From positions 124,001 through 188,000 of the forward strand of contig NZ_PVZG01000009.1 of NCBI RefSeq assembly GCF_003002065.1: 64,000 nucleotides of DNA. The letters are read 5' to 3'. Position 1 is the first letter of the stretch. Each line of letters opens with the position of its first letter. Below, one piece after another: positions 18,559 to 26,943 of this stretch. A program made the translations under genes and the position numbers. The notes beneath the pieces are model-generated. The model was not told where the DNA came from. It saw only the letters and a list, made by a program, of their open reading frames with translations, and did not search any database. This stretch comes from Pseudosporangium ferrugineum (GTDB lineage: Bacteria > Actinomycetota > Actinomycetes > Mycobacteriales > Micromonosporaceae).

Positions 18559-18929
18559 TGGGTGCCCGGGTGGACGTGACCCCCGCGGCGGCGGAGCTGA
18601 TCCGCTCGCTGCGGGGGCAGCACGGGCCGTTGATGTTCCACCAGTCCGGCGGCTGCTGCGACGGCAGCGCGCCGATGTGCTACCCGGAGGGCGAGTTCCG
18701 CACCGGCTCCAGCGACGTCCTGCTGGAGGAGCTCCGCATCGACGGGGTGGCGGAACCGGTGTCGTTCTGGATGAGCACCGCCCAGTTCGAGGCCTGGAAA
18801 CACACCCACCTGACCGTGGACGTGGTGCCGGGACGCGGCAGCGGCTTCAGCCTGGAGGCGCCCGAGGGGGTGCGCTTCCTCATCCGCAGCCGGGTGCTCA
18901 CGCCGGAGGAGCTGGCGGCCCTTCCCTGA
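18558..18929 (+). CDS. DUF779 family protein
   Basis: 123 residues. The protein has the family's Cys cluster SGGCCDGSAPMCYP near residue 35 and an acidic middle. DUF779 genes usually stand next to aldehyde dehydrogenase, as here, where the ATG overlaps the dehydrogenase stop by one base. The Cys set could bind metal or form disulfides. A helper role for the dehydrogenase is inferred from the coupling only. The last 32 nt overlap the convergent methyltransferase gene. Confidence 0.88.
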
Positions 18930-19647
18930 CCGGGCCCTTCCTGCCGACCGCCCAACGGAAGTGGTTCACCAGCAGATAACCCCCATCCCGATTCCGGTAC
19001 GGCCGGGCAGCGGCGAGCACCGCGCCGGCCGCGCCGGGGTCCTCGCCCAGCAGGATGCCCCGGACCAGCTCGTCGTCACCGGCGGCCCGCCACGGCACGG
19101 CCACCAGGCCCTCCACGACGTCGTCGAGGCCGCCGTCCGTGAGCAGCTCGCGCAGGCCGCCGGGCAACCGCAGCTCCCCGTCGGGCGGCGGCGGGTCGTC
19201 GTCCAGCGCCTCCTCCAGGACGCGCAGGTCGTTGCGGGCCGCCTCCGCCCAGTTCGCCACCGCGACCCGGCCGCCCGGAACCGTCACCCGCACCATCTCG
19301 GCCAGGGCGTCGTCGGTGTCCTCGGCGAATTGCAGGGCGTTGAAGGAGGTCACCAGGTCGAAGGTGGCGTCGCCCCAGGGCAGCTTCTCGGCGCCGCCCA
19401 GCCGTACGTCCCCGGTGCGCCGGCGCGCCAGCGCCACCATGCCCGGCGCCGGATCGATGCCCGCGGTCCGCAGCCCCCGCCGGTCGCAGAAGGCCAGGAA
19501 CTCGCCGCTGCCGCAGCCCACGTCGAGAACACGCGCGCCCGCCCCGACGCCGCCGTGCTCGAGGACCGCCCGCCACGCCGGCTCGGGGAAGTCGCCCCAC
19601 GCCGAGGCCCACTCCTCGGCCACCTCGGACCAGGGATCGGTCACCAT
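18898..19647 (-). CDS. SAM-dependent methyltransferase (class I)
   Basis: 249 residues from the ATG at 19647. Motif I is VLDVGCGSGEFLAF, motif II has the acidic residue in AGIDPAPGMV, and the post-motif segments are LPWGDATFDLVTSFNALQF and VTVPGGRVAVANWAE. This is a methyltransferase-11/25 type enzyme with unknown substrate. Its start overlaps the end of the upstream acetyltransferase by 7 nt, so the two are probably co-translated. The 3' end overlaps DUF779 on the opposite strand. Confidence 0.87.
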   Translation of the reverse strand: MVTDPWSEVAEEWASAWGDFPEPAWRAVLEHGGVGAGARVLDVGCGSGEFLAFCDRRGLRTAGIDPAPGMVALARRRTGDVRLGGAEKLPWGDATFDLVTSFNALQFAEDTDDALAEMVRVTVPGGRVAVANWAEAARNDLRVLEEALDDDPPPPDGELRLPGGLRELLTDGGLDDVVEGLVAVPWRAAGDDELVRGILLGEDPGAAGAVLAAARPYRNRDGGYLLVNHFRWAVGRKGPVREGPPAPPA

Positions 19648-20156
19648 GCCACGGCCGGATCCGTCCGCAGGCGGCTGTAGAGCAGCACGTCGCGCCACTG
19701 CGCCGCCCGGAACTCGCACGCGCGGATCGCACCCTCGAAGGTGAAGCCGGCCTTCGTCAGGGACTTCTGCTCGGCGATGTTCTCGGGCTGGGTGCCCGCC
19801 TGGATCCGCTGCACCGTGGTGTTCGCGAACAGGTAGTCGCAGAGCATGGCCTGGGCGCGCCACCCGATGCCCCGGCCGCGCCACTCCGGCAGCAGCAGGA
19901 TGCCGATCTCCCAGTAGCGTCCGCCGGGGCCGGACTCGCCCGCGGTCCACGACAGCAGCCCGGCCGTCTCGTCGTCCGCCTGCACCATGACCCGGCTGTC
20001 GTCGGCGCCCAGATAGCCGTCCTTGGCGAAGCGCCGCTCGGGGCCGGTGGGGTCGCGGAAGCCGTACCAGTTGTTGCAGACCAGTTCCCGGTCGTGGGTC
20101 ATCCGCCGGAACAGGGGCAGGTCGCTCTCGGCGACCGGGCGCATCGCGATGCTCAT
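19641..20156 (-). CDS. GNAT-family N-acetyltransferase
   Basis: 171 residues from MSIAMRPVAES. The acetyl-CoA loop is in LPEWRGRGIGWRAQ (R/Q-x-x-G-x-G/A). GTQPENIAEQKSLTKAGF matches the RimJ/RimL-like end of the fold. The substrate is unknown; proteins of this shape acetylate amino groups of small molecules or ribosomal proteins. It forms an overlapping pair with the methyltransferase. Upstream lies a short region shared with the divergent polysaccharide deacetylase. Confidence 0.87.
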   Translation of the reverse strand: MSIAMRPVAESDLPLFRRMTHDRELVCNNWYGFRDPTGPERRFAKDGYLGADDSRVMVQADDETAGLLSWTAGESGPGGRYWEIGILLLPEWRGRGIGWRAQAMLCDYLFANTTVQRIQAGTQPENIAEQKSLTKAGFTFEGAIRACEFRAAQWRDVLLYSRLRTDPAVAW

Positions 20157-20316
20157 CCCGCCAGCTTCGCCGAGGATCCCGGCCCGCGTCACCTCACCAG
20201 AGTTACACCTTCTCCCCGAACCGTGCCACGCCTGCGCCGGGACGCTCCCGTCGCGGCGTGACGGCAGCATATTTCTCCCCGTCCTGATTCGACGTACGGC
20301 GGACGGAGTCGGCGCG

Positions 20317-21180
20317 ATGCGTACCCTCATGATCGGTGTGGCCCTGGCCGGGCTCCTCGGACTGGCCGGCTGCGGCACCGCGGTCGCCACCGAGGGCCGG
20401 CCCAGCTGGGTCGCCGCCGCACCGGCAGCCCCGTCGCCGTCGGCCTCGCGCCCGCCCGAGGTCGTCGTCTCCCAGTCCCCTTCGCACTCCCCCGCACACT
20501 CCGCCTCGCCGTCGCACGTGCCGGCTTCCGTCGTGACCGAGCGGGCGCCGCACAAGAAGAAGCGGCACCAGGACGGGCCGGCGGACAGTCTCATGAAGAC
20601 CGGGCAGGCGGGCGTCGCGCTGACCTTCGACGACGGCCCCGACCCGGTGCAGACCCCGAAGATGCTCGACCTGCTCGCGCGGACCCACGTCAAGGCGACC
20701 TTCTGCCTGGTCGGTCAGAACGTGGCGGCACACCCGGACCTCGTACGCCGCATCGCCGCCGAAGGCCACACCCTCTGCAACCACAGCTGGCGGCACAGCC
20801 TGACCCTCGGCCGGCAGAAGCCCTCGGTGATCCGCGCCGACCTGCAACGCACCAACGACGCCATCCGCGCCGCCGTGCCGGGCGCGACGATCGGGTACAT
20901 GCGGGCGCCCGGCGGCAACTTCACCCCGGCCTTCGTGGCCGAGGCCCGCAAGCTCGGCATGACCTCGATCTACTGGCAGGTCGACCCGCGCGACTGGGAA
21001 CACCGGCCGGGCGAGCCGGACGGCGCGCACGAGGCCAAGGTGATCCGCGCGGTGAAGAAGCACGTGGGCAAGGGGGCGATCGTGCTCTCCCACGACTACG
21101 GGCAGCCGGACACGATCCGGGCGTACGAGAAGCTGATCCCGTGGCTCAAGCAGCGGTACACGCTGATCGCCCTGCCCTGA
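20317..21180 (+). CDS. Lipoprotein polysaccharide deacetylase (NodB/CE4)
   Basis: 287 residues from the ATG at 20317. The lipobox LLGLAGC puts Cys19 at the anchor. A Pro/Ser-rich spacer to about residue 75 should lift the enzyme away from the membrane. The NodB fold follows with TFDDGPD (catalytic Asp pair), the metal-binding NHSWRH, RAPGGNFTP, and VLSHD near the end. It probably removes acetyl groups from cell-wall or surface polysaccharide. The longer open frame from 20023 is rejected because it would bury the lipobox. Five perfect 16-bp repeats follow its stop codon. Confidence 0.92.
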   Translation: MRTLMIGVALAGLLGLAGCGTAVATEGRPSWVAAAPAAPSPSASRPPEVVVSQSPSHSPAHSASPSHVPASVVTERAPHKKKRHQDGPADSLMKTGQAGVALTFDDGPDPVQTPKMLDLLARTHVKATFCLVGQNVAAHPDLVRRIAAEGHTLCNHSWRHSLTLGRQKPSVIRADLQRTNDAIRAAVPGATIGYMRAPGGNFTPAFVAEARKLGMTSIYWQVDPRDWEHRPGEPDGAHEAKVIRAVKKHVGKGAIVLSHDYGQPDTIRAYEKLIPWLKQRYTLIALP

Positions 21181-21191
21181 CCGCCTGGCCG

Positions 21192-21271
21192 GACGGGCGC
21201 CGCTCAGGACGGGCGCCGCTCAGGACGGGCGCCGCTCAGGACGGGCGCCGCTCAGGACGGGCGCCGCTCAG
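21192..21271. repeat. Five perfect tandem copies of a 16-bp unit
   Basis: GACGGGCGCCGCTCAG is repeated exactly five times, starting 12 nt after the deacetylase stop codon. Each unit holds the self-complementary GGCGCC, so the transcript could fold into alternative hairpins and act as a terminator. Perfect identity means recent expansion or active homogenisation. The copy number is likely to vary between strains. Confidence 0.93.
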
Positions 21272-21343
21272 GGCGAGCGCCGGGCGCTGGCCGGGGCGAG
21301 CGGGCTGGGGCGGGGCGGGCCGGGCGCTGGGGCGGGCGGCGGG

Positions 21344-21709
21344 TCAGTGGGAGGGCGGGATGACGCGGAGGTGGCCGCGGCGGCCGGTCTGGTGGCCCGG
21401 GAGGTTGTCGTGCTCCTCCGGGCGTGGCGGCGGGGCCGGGCGGGCCGCCTCGCGGACGGCGTCGGCCAGGGCCACGAGGTCGTCGGTGGTGGGCGGCGGG
21501 GGCGCGAAGTCGCCGTCGTGCCGGACGAGTTCCCAGCCGCGGGGCGCGGTGAGGCTGCGGGCGTGAGGTTCGCAGAGGTCGTACGTGTGCGGTTCGGCGA
21601 AGGCGGCCAGCGGGCCCACCACGGCCGTCGAGTCGCTGTAGACGTAGGTCAGGGTGGCGACCGCCTGTCGGGGACAGCCATTGCGGGAGCAGCGCCGTGG
21701 GGACCTCAC
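21344..21709 (-). CDS. DUF3499 family protein (Rv3258c type)
   Basis: 121 residues, starting MRSPRRCSRNGCPRQAVATL. Cys residues in CSRNGC, together with Cys/His in DLCEPHARSL, suggest a small zinc site. The end is Pro-rich. DUF3499 stands beside the metallopeptidase-like gene and whiB2 in mycobacteria, and the same trio is found here. No function is established for the family. Confidence 0.87.
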   Translation of the reverse strand: MRSPRRCSRNGCPRQAVATLTYVYSDSTAVVGPLAAFAEPHTYDLCEPHARSLTAPRGWELVRHDGDFAPPPPTTDDLVALADAVREAARPAPPPRPEEHDNLPGHQTGRRGHLRVIPPSH

Positions 21710-21883
21710 GGCGGCACGTTATCTCTAAGCGCGCTCGCGCGGGGCCGATGGTCGCGCGACACGCCGACCCACCATGCATCACGATTTCGTCATGGCGTTC
21801 CGACACGCCGTCCCAATGGGGCGAATTCCCGGTGACGAAACGCGGCCGACACAGCCTGACCACGTACGACGGGCTTCGCGGGC

Positions 21884-21889
21884 TAGGCT
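21884..21889 (+). promoter_or_regulatory. -10 box placing the transcript start at the GTG (leaderless)
   Basis: TAGGCT is followed by exactly six bases and then the GTG start of the metallopeptidase-like gene. The expected transcription start therefore coincides with the start codon, and no ribosome binding site is present. A clear -35 element is not visible. Confidence 0.5.
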
Positions 21890-21895
21890 GGTCGC

Positions 21896-22381
21896 GTGAC
21901 CACCAGTCCCGACCGCCGCCGGGCCGGATCCGACCCCGGCCGGCCCGCGCGCAATCCCGGCCCGGGCCGCCCCGCCCGCCGCGACCGGCACGGCCGTGGG
22001 CTGCGCGGCCGGCTCGTCCCGGCGACCGTGCCGCTCGCCCGTACCAAAGCGGAGATCTTCGACGATCTCGTGCTGGACACGGTCGAGAGCCTCGAGCGCC
22101 GGTATGCGAAGGAACTCGCCGGCGTGGAGTTCGCGGTCGAGGACGTGCCGCCGGACCTCAACGTCTACGACTCCGACGTGCTCGAGGACGGCGAGGTGCC
22201 GCTGGCCCGCCTGCTGCCGGGCCGGCCCGGTCGCCAGGAGCTGCCGCCGCGGATCGTGCTCTACCGGCGGCCGCTGGAATTCCGGGCGATGGACCGCGAG
22301 GACCTCGCCGACCTCGTGCACGATGTGATCATCGAGCAGGTCGCCAACCTGCTCGGCGTCGATCCGGACGAACTCTCGTAG
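21896..22381 (+). CDS. Metallopeptidase-family protein with degenerate HExxH (Rv3259 type)
   Basis: 161 residues. The Arg/Pro-rich first 45 residues precede a zincin-like minimal peptidase fold: VEFAVEDVPPDLN, RIVLYRRPLEFRAMD, then LVHDVIIEQVANLLG. In related minimal metallopeptidases this helix reads HExxHxxG. Here the first His is kept, the catalytic Glu position is Asp (HDVII) and the second His is replaced, so hydrolysis is doubtful. Position between DUF3499 and whiB matches Rv3259. It may be an inactive structural member of the family. Confidence 0.8.
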   Translation: MTTSPDRRRAGSDPGRPARNPGPGRPARRDRHGRGLRGRLVPATVPLARTKAEIFDDLVLDTVESLERRYAKELAGVEFAVEDVPPDLNVYDSDVLEDGEVPLARLLPGRPGRQELPPRIVLYRRPLEFRAMDREDLADLVHDVIIEQVANLLGVDPDELS

Positions 22382-22414
22382 GACGGCCCCCCGGCGTCCG
22401 CACGAGAGCCGCGG

Positions 22415-22672
22415 TCACGCCACCCGGCGCTTGAGCTTGCGGCGTTCCCGTTCGGAAAGGCCGCCCCAGATGCCGAAACGTTCGTCGTGACCCAGCGCGT
22501 ACTCGAGGCATTCCGTCTTCACGTCGCAGCGGCCACAGATGCGCTTGGCCTCGCGGGTCGAACCGCCCTTCTCCGGGAAGAATGCCTCAGGATCGGTCTG
22601 CGAGCACAGCGCCCGTTCTTGCCACTCGGGCGCGTCCCCGAGCAGGTCCACTCCTTCTACCTGCGCTTCCAT
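22415..22672 (-). CDS. whiB: WhiB-family iron-sulfur regulator (WhiB2/WhmD type)
   Basis: 85 residues from the ATG at 22672, with AAGGAGG in front; longer frames are rejected. The four cluster-binding Cys are Cys23, Cys46, Cys49 and Cys55 (CxxC in RICGRCD). The turn GIWGG and the basic tail RERRKLKRRVA complete the family pattern. WhiB/WhmD controls sporulation septation in streptomycetes and division in mycobacteria. Neighbourhood with DUF3499, the metallopeptidase-like gene and fbi genes supports this subgroup. A perfect palindrome lies about 120 nt upstream. Confidence 0.93.
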   Translation of the reverse strand: MEAQVEGVDLLGDAPEWQERALCSQTDPEAFFPEKGGSTREAKRICGRCDVKTECLEYALGHDERFGIWGGLSERERRKLKRRVA

Positions 22673-22790
22673 CGGCGTGCCTCCTTTTCCGCGCCGGCAG
22701 CGATGCCAGCGCTGACCCCCCACGCACGCGGCGTGTTTCTTGCGGGAAATACGCGGTTCGCGGCGCCGCTTTCCCACAACCCCACCGAAA

Positions 22791-22804
22791 TTACACGCGT
22801 GTAA
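22791..22804. promoter_or_regulatory. Perfect 14-bp palindrome upstream of whiB (BldD-like half-sites)
   Basis: TTACACGCGTGTAA reads the same on both strands. Its halves TTACAC and GTGTAA fit the BldD half-site pattern TnACnC/GnGTnA, but with two bases between them instead of one. whiB is a known BldD target in Streptomyces. A looser repeat, ATTAC-N8-GTAAT, lies at 22938-22955. I regard it as a candidate operator for the whiB promoter. Confidence 0.5.
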
Positions 22805-22819
22805 GACGTGCGTCGTCAA

Positions 22820-23186
22820 GCCGAACCTGATAAATAGGCCCGTTATCTCGAGGCGCCGACGTCACCTCACGGTCCCGTTCCAGCCCTATCTCTCAGAGCC
22901 GCCGAGAGGTAACGCACAGTCGGCGCGTCGCGTCCAAATTACCCCCATTTGTAATCTTGCGACCAGTGGGTCGGCTAGCCCGCAACCGAACCGGACCTCC
23001 GACACGGGTACGCAGAGCGGATCCGCGGCCAACCGGCGCCCGGATCCCACCCGCGCGACGAGGCGCGCGGGGAAGGGGGACTCGGCTCGCCGGCCGCCCG
23101 ACCGCAACGACCGCCCGACCGCCCACCCGACCGACCGCCCGGCCGCAGCGACCGCCCGCAGCGACCGCCGGGCCGCGCCGGCGCTG
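22820..23186. other. whiB upstream region, no gene seen
   Basis: No protein-like frame with a ribosome binding site was found. The segment to about 22980 is less GC-rich than its neighbours and probably holds the whiB promoter and a long untranslated leader. From 23000 to 23170 the sequence is a run of CCGACCGCCC-type imperfect short repeats at the 3' end of fbiC. Confidence 0.5.
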
Positions 23187-25685
23187 CTACTGGCGGCCGT
23201 AGACGGTGGTGCGCTGGACCGCCGGGCGGCCCGCTGCCGCCGCCAGTTCCTTCAGCTCCGACACCGTGCGCGCCGAGCCGTGTTCCGAGCCGGCCATCCG
23301 GGAGATGGTCTCCTCCATCAGGGTGCCGCCGAGGTCGTTGCAGCCGCCGTTGAGCATCGCGATCGTGCCCTCGTCGCCGAGTTTCACCCAGGAGCACTGG
23401 ATGTTGTCGATGCGGCCGTGCAGGAGGATGCGGGCCATGGCGTGCACGACCCTGTTCTCACGCCGGGTGGGGCCGGGGCGGGCGATGCCGGCCAGGTAGA
23501 TCGGGGCGTTCGTGTGGATGAACGGCAGCGCCACGAATTCGGTGAAGCCGCCGGTCACGTCCTGCACGCCGGCGAGGACCCGGAAGTGGCCGAGCCACTG
23601 GCGGGGGTGGTCGACGTGGCCGTACATCATCGTGGAGCTGGAGCGGATGCCGACCTGGTGGGCCGTCGTCACCACGTCGATCCAGGCGGCGGCCGGGAGC
23701 TTGCCCTTGGTGAGGACCCAGCGGACGTCGTCGTCGAGGATCTCGGCGGCGGTGCCCGGGATCGTGTCGAGGCCGGCTTCGCGCAGCTCGGTCAGCCACT
23801 CGCGCACCGGGACGCCCGCCTTCGCGGCGGCGGTGACGATCTCCATCGGCGAGAACGCGTGGACGTGCATGCCCGGCACGCGTTGTTTCACGGCCCGCAC
23901 CAGGTCGGCGTACGCGGTGATCGGCATTTTGGGGTCGATGCCGCCCTGCATGCAGACCTCGGTGGCGCCGTCCCGCCACGCCTCCTCGGCCCGGTCGGCG
24001 ACCTGCTCGACCGACAGGCGGTACGCGTCCGCGTCCTTCTCGCGCTGGGCGAAGGCGCAGAAGCGGCACCCGACGTAGCAGACGTTGGAGAAGTTGATGT
24101 TGCGGTTCACCACGTACGTGACGTCGTCGCCGTTGACGTCGCGCCGCAGGTCGTCGGCGATGCGGGCGAGCTCCTCCAGCGCCGAGCCGTCCGCGTGGAA
24201 CAGGGCCATCGCCTTGTCCTCGTGCTCGGGCAGGAGCAGCTTCGCGGGGCTCTCGGCGGCGAGCTTCAGGCCGGCGAGGACGTCGGTCTCGATCCGCTCG
24301 GTCGCGTCGGTGGTGATGTGCGCCGCGACCTCCGTCCAGTCGCCGTAGACGGAGTCGAAGTCGCCGCGGCGGTCGGCGGTGCGGCCCTCGGTGTCGATGG
24401 TCGCGAACAGATCGGTGCGGCCGCCCGCGAACCCGTCGTCCGGTTCCTGCCAGGGCAGGCCCGCCGGCATCGCGTCCTCCCGGGCCAGCCCGGACGGCTC
24501 GGCGAGCGCCGCGACGTGCGCGGCGAGGCGCGGGTCGAGCCAGCCCTCGCCGCGGCGGACGTACTCGGGGTAGATGGTCAGCCGCTCGCGCAGCGCGAAG
24601 CCGGACCGGGCGGACATCTCGCGGAGCTGATCGATCTGCGGCCACGGCCGTTCGGGGTTGACGTGGTCCGGCGTCACCGGCGAGACGCCGCCCCAGTCGT
24701 CGATGCCGGCGCGCAGGAGAAGGTCGTACTCGCCGGCGATGAGGTTGGGCGGGGCCTGGATCCGGGCGCGCGGGCCCATGAGGACGCGGGCCACCGCGAC
24801 CGTCGCCGCCAGCTCGCGCAGCTCCGCGTCGGGCATGCCGCGCATCGCCGTGTCGGGCTTGGCGCGGAAATTCTGGATGATGACTTCCTGGATGTGGCCG
24901 TACTCCCGGGCGGAGCGCCGCATCGCGAAGATGGCGTCGGCGCGCTCGGCGCGGGTCTCGCCGATGCCGATGAGGATGCCGGTGGTGAACGGCACGCCGA
25001 CCCGGCCGGCGTCGTCGAGGACCCGCAGCCGGACCGCGGGCTCCTTGTCCGGCGAGCCGTAGTGCGGGCCGCCCGGCTCGGACCAGAGCCGGGTCGCGGT
25101 GGTCTCCAGCATCATCCCCATGCTGGGCGCGACCGGCTTGAGCCGCTGCAGGTCGGCCCAGCCGAGCACCCCGGGGTTGAGGTGCGGCAGCAGGCCGGTC
25201 TCCTCCAGTACGGCGATGGCGCACGCGCGCACGTAGTCGAGGGTGGAGTCGTAGCCGCGCTCGTCGAGCCACTGCCGGGCGGCGGGCCAGCGCTCCTCGG
25301 GCCGGTCCCCCAGCGTGAAGAGCGCCTCCTTGCAGCCCTGCGCGGCGCCCTCGCGCGCGATGGCCAGCACCTCGTCGCGCTCGAGGAACGCCGCCGGCAG
25401 CCGGTGCGGCACGGTCGCGAAGGTGCAGTAGTGGCAGCGGTCGCGGCAGAGCCGGGTCAGCGGGATGAAGACCTTTTTCGAGTACGTGACGACGCCCGGG
25501 CGCCCGGCCTCACGCAGCCCCGCGTCGCGCACGCCGCCGGCGATCGTGAGCAGCTCGTCGAGCAGCGCGCCCTCGGCCGCCAACAGGGCGGTCGCCTCGC
25601 CGGCGTCGATCGCCCTGCCGTCGGCGGCACGCTTGAGGGCGCGGCGGATGCTGGCTTCGGTCGGCGGGATGTCCTCGGCTGCCAC
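23187..25685 (-). CDS. fbiC: FbiC, bifunctional FO synthase
   Basis: 832 residues. It makes the F420 chromophore FO from tyrosine and the pyrimidine precursor. The amino-terminal CofG-like half has the radical-SAM motif CRDRCHYC (Cys80, Cys84, Cys87). The carboxy-terminal CofH-like half has CYVGCRFC near residue 535. Both have CxxxCxxC spacing for a 4Fe-4S cluster. The fusion of both halves is the actinobacterial form. Genes for later F420 steps (fbiA, fbiB) lie 1.3 kb further on, on the other strand. The 3' end is followed by C-rich short repeats. Confidence 0.96.
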   Translation of the reverse strand: MAAEDIPPTEASIRRALKRAADGRAIDAGEATALLAAEGALLDELLTIAGGVRDAGLREAGRPGVVTYSKKVFIPLTRLCRDRCHYCTFATVPHRLPAAFLERDEVLAIAREGAAQGCKEALFTLGDRPEERWPAARQWLDERGYDSTLDYVRACAIAVLEETGLLPHLNPGVLGWADLQRLKPVAPSMGMMLETTATRLWSEPGGPHYGSPDKEPAVRLRVLDDAGRVGVPFTTGILIGIGETRAERADAIFAMRRSAREYGHIQEVIIQNFRAKPDTAMRGMPDAELRELAATVAVARVLMGPRARIQAPPNLIAGEYDLLLRAGIDDWGGVSPVTPDHVNPERPWPQIDQLREMSARSGFALRERLTIYPEYVRRGEGWLDPRLAAHVAALAEPSGLAREDAMPAGLPWQEPDDGFAGGRTDLFATIDTEGRTADRRGDFDSVYGDWTEVAAHITTDATERIETDVLAGLKLAAESPAKLLLPEHEDKAMALFHADGSALEELARIADDLRRDVNGDDVTYVVNRNINFSNVCYVGCRFCAFAQREKDADAYRLSVEQVADRAEEAWRDGATEVCMQGGIDPKMPITAYADLVRAVKQRVPGMHVHAFSPMEIVTAAAKAGVPVREWLTELREAGLDTIPGTAAEILDDDVRWVLTKGKLPAAAWIDVVTTAHQVGIRSSSTMMYGHVDHPRQWLGHFRVLAGVQDVTGGFTEFVALPFIHTNAPIYLAGIARPGPTRRENRVVHAMARILLHGRIDNIQCSWVKLGDEGTIAMLNGGCNDLGGTLMEETISRMAGSEHGSARTVSELKELAAAAGRPAVQRTTVYGRQ

Positions 25686-25765
25686 CCGTGCAGCCTAGGC
25701 CGGAAAAAGCTCGCCTGCCCCCAGGGCACCGCCGGAGCGGGAGTGGTCTGGGACACGCCCCGCGG

Positions 25766-26812
25766 TCACGCCTTGGGTGGCTCCTCGCGGAGGACCCGGG
25801 TGCTGTCGTCGTCCTCCGTCCGGGCCGGGATCGCCTGCGTCGGATCGGCCGGACCGCCGTGGGCAGCGGGTCCGCCCGGCGGCGGGCCGTAGGAGGGCGC
25901 GGTGCCGGGAGCGTGCGGATTCCCGGGAGCCGGCGCGTAGGGCCCCGGCGGCGTGCCAGGAGCGGGAGGCGCCGAGGCCGGCGGCGCGAAGGCCTGGGGC
26001 GGGGAGGCCTGGGGCGGGGAGGCCTGGGGCGGGGAGGCCTGGGGCGGGGAGGCCGGCGGCCCGTAGGAGGGCGGCTCGGAAGCGGGAGGCGCGGAGGCGG
26101 GAGGGGCCGGGGGCTGCTGAGGCTGCGGCATACCCCACGGCTGCGACTGAGGCTGACCGGGGTGAGGCTGACCGGGCTGCGGATATCCGGGCGGGAACCC
26201 GGGCTGCCCCGGAGGGAATCCCGGCTGGCCGGGCTGCGGCTGCCCCGGCTGCGGGTAGCCCGGCTGGCCGTACGGCTGCTGGCCCCACTGCGGCTGTCCG
26301 TAGGTGCCGGGGGGCTGCGGCTTGGGGCGCGGCGTGGTGTAGAGGCTGCGCCAGATCGCGAAGACCGCGTACGCCGCCACCGCGAACACCGCGAGCCACG
26401 CCGCCCGGACCAGGAGCTCCTCGAACGCCACCCGGATGCTGAAACCGGCGATCTTCACGATGCCGATGAGGAAGCCGAAGAGGACCGCGAACGCGCCGGC
26501 CACCGCGTACTCGATCAGCGCCACCAGGGTGATCAGCCGGGCCTGGCGGTGCCGGGGCTCGATCAGCGTCGACAGCAGCACCGCCGCCAGGGGCAGCAGC
26601 ACGATCTCGACGTTGACGTAGCTGTAGAAGCTGTTCTGCACCCGGGTCAGGAAGTCCTGCCCCACCCCGGACGGGATGAGCCGGATGATCGCCACGAACA
26701 GCCAGACGGCGGGCGCCGCGACGAAGGCGTACGCGGTCAGATCGCGCAGCGGGCGCAGCACCGGGAGCACGGGCCGTCCCGGTTCGGGCTGTGGCGGCGG
26801 GGGGCTGGTCAC
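25766..26812 (-). CDS. Membrane protein with long Pro/Gln-rich cytoplasmic tail
   Basis: 348 residues. Residues 1-20 are Pro-rich. About 25-165 contain four hydrophobic helices (for example FVAAPAVWLFVAIIRLI and LLPLAAVLLSTLI). From residue 166 the chain is a disordered PGQPQ/PPQAS-rich tail with four DNA-identical PPQAS units. It ends with acidic Thr motifs DPTQAIP and DDSTRVL. I do not recognise a family with a known function. The tail could be a phosphorylated docking arm for FHA proteins. It stands divergent to fbiA. Confidence 0.75.
   Translation of the reverse strand: MTSPPPPQPEPGRPVLPVLRPLRDLTAYAFVAAPAVWLFVAIIRLIPSGVGQDFLTRVQNSFYSYVNVEIVLLPLAAVLLSTLIEPRHRQARLITLVALIEYAVAGAFAVLFGFLIGIVKIAGFSIRVAFEELLVRAAWLAVFAVAAYAVFAIWRSLYTTPRPKPQPPGTYGQPQWGQQPYGQPGYPQPGQPQPGQPGFPPGQPGFPPGYPQPGQPHPGQPQSQPWGMPQPQQPPAPPASAPPASEPPSYGPPASPPQASPPQASPPQASPPQAFAPPASAPPAPGTPPGPYAPAPGNPHAPGTAPSYGPPPGGPAAHGGPADPTQAIPARTEDDDSTRVLREEPPKA
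25991..26050 (-). repeat. Four 15-bp in-frame tandem repeats
   Basis: AGGCCTGGGGCGGGG is repeated four times without change. Being a multiple of three, the unit adds PPQAS blocks to the tail of the membrane protein without breaking the frame. Length variation between strains is expected. Confidence 0.9.
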
Positions 26813-26943
26813 AGCGGGACTCCTGATCGGCCGATGGTGGGAGCTGGTCGGCTCATGCTAGGGCATGGGTCACCTCCCGATATCCGCGTCACACCGGTGA
26901 CCCGGAGGCCGCGGATCGGCCGGGCGTGCGCAAGGATGGTCGG

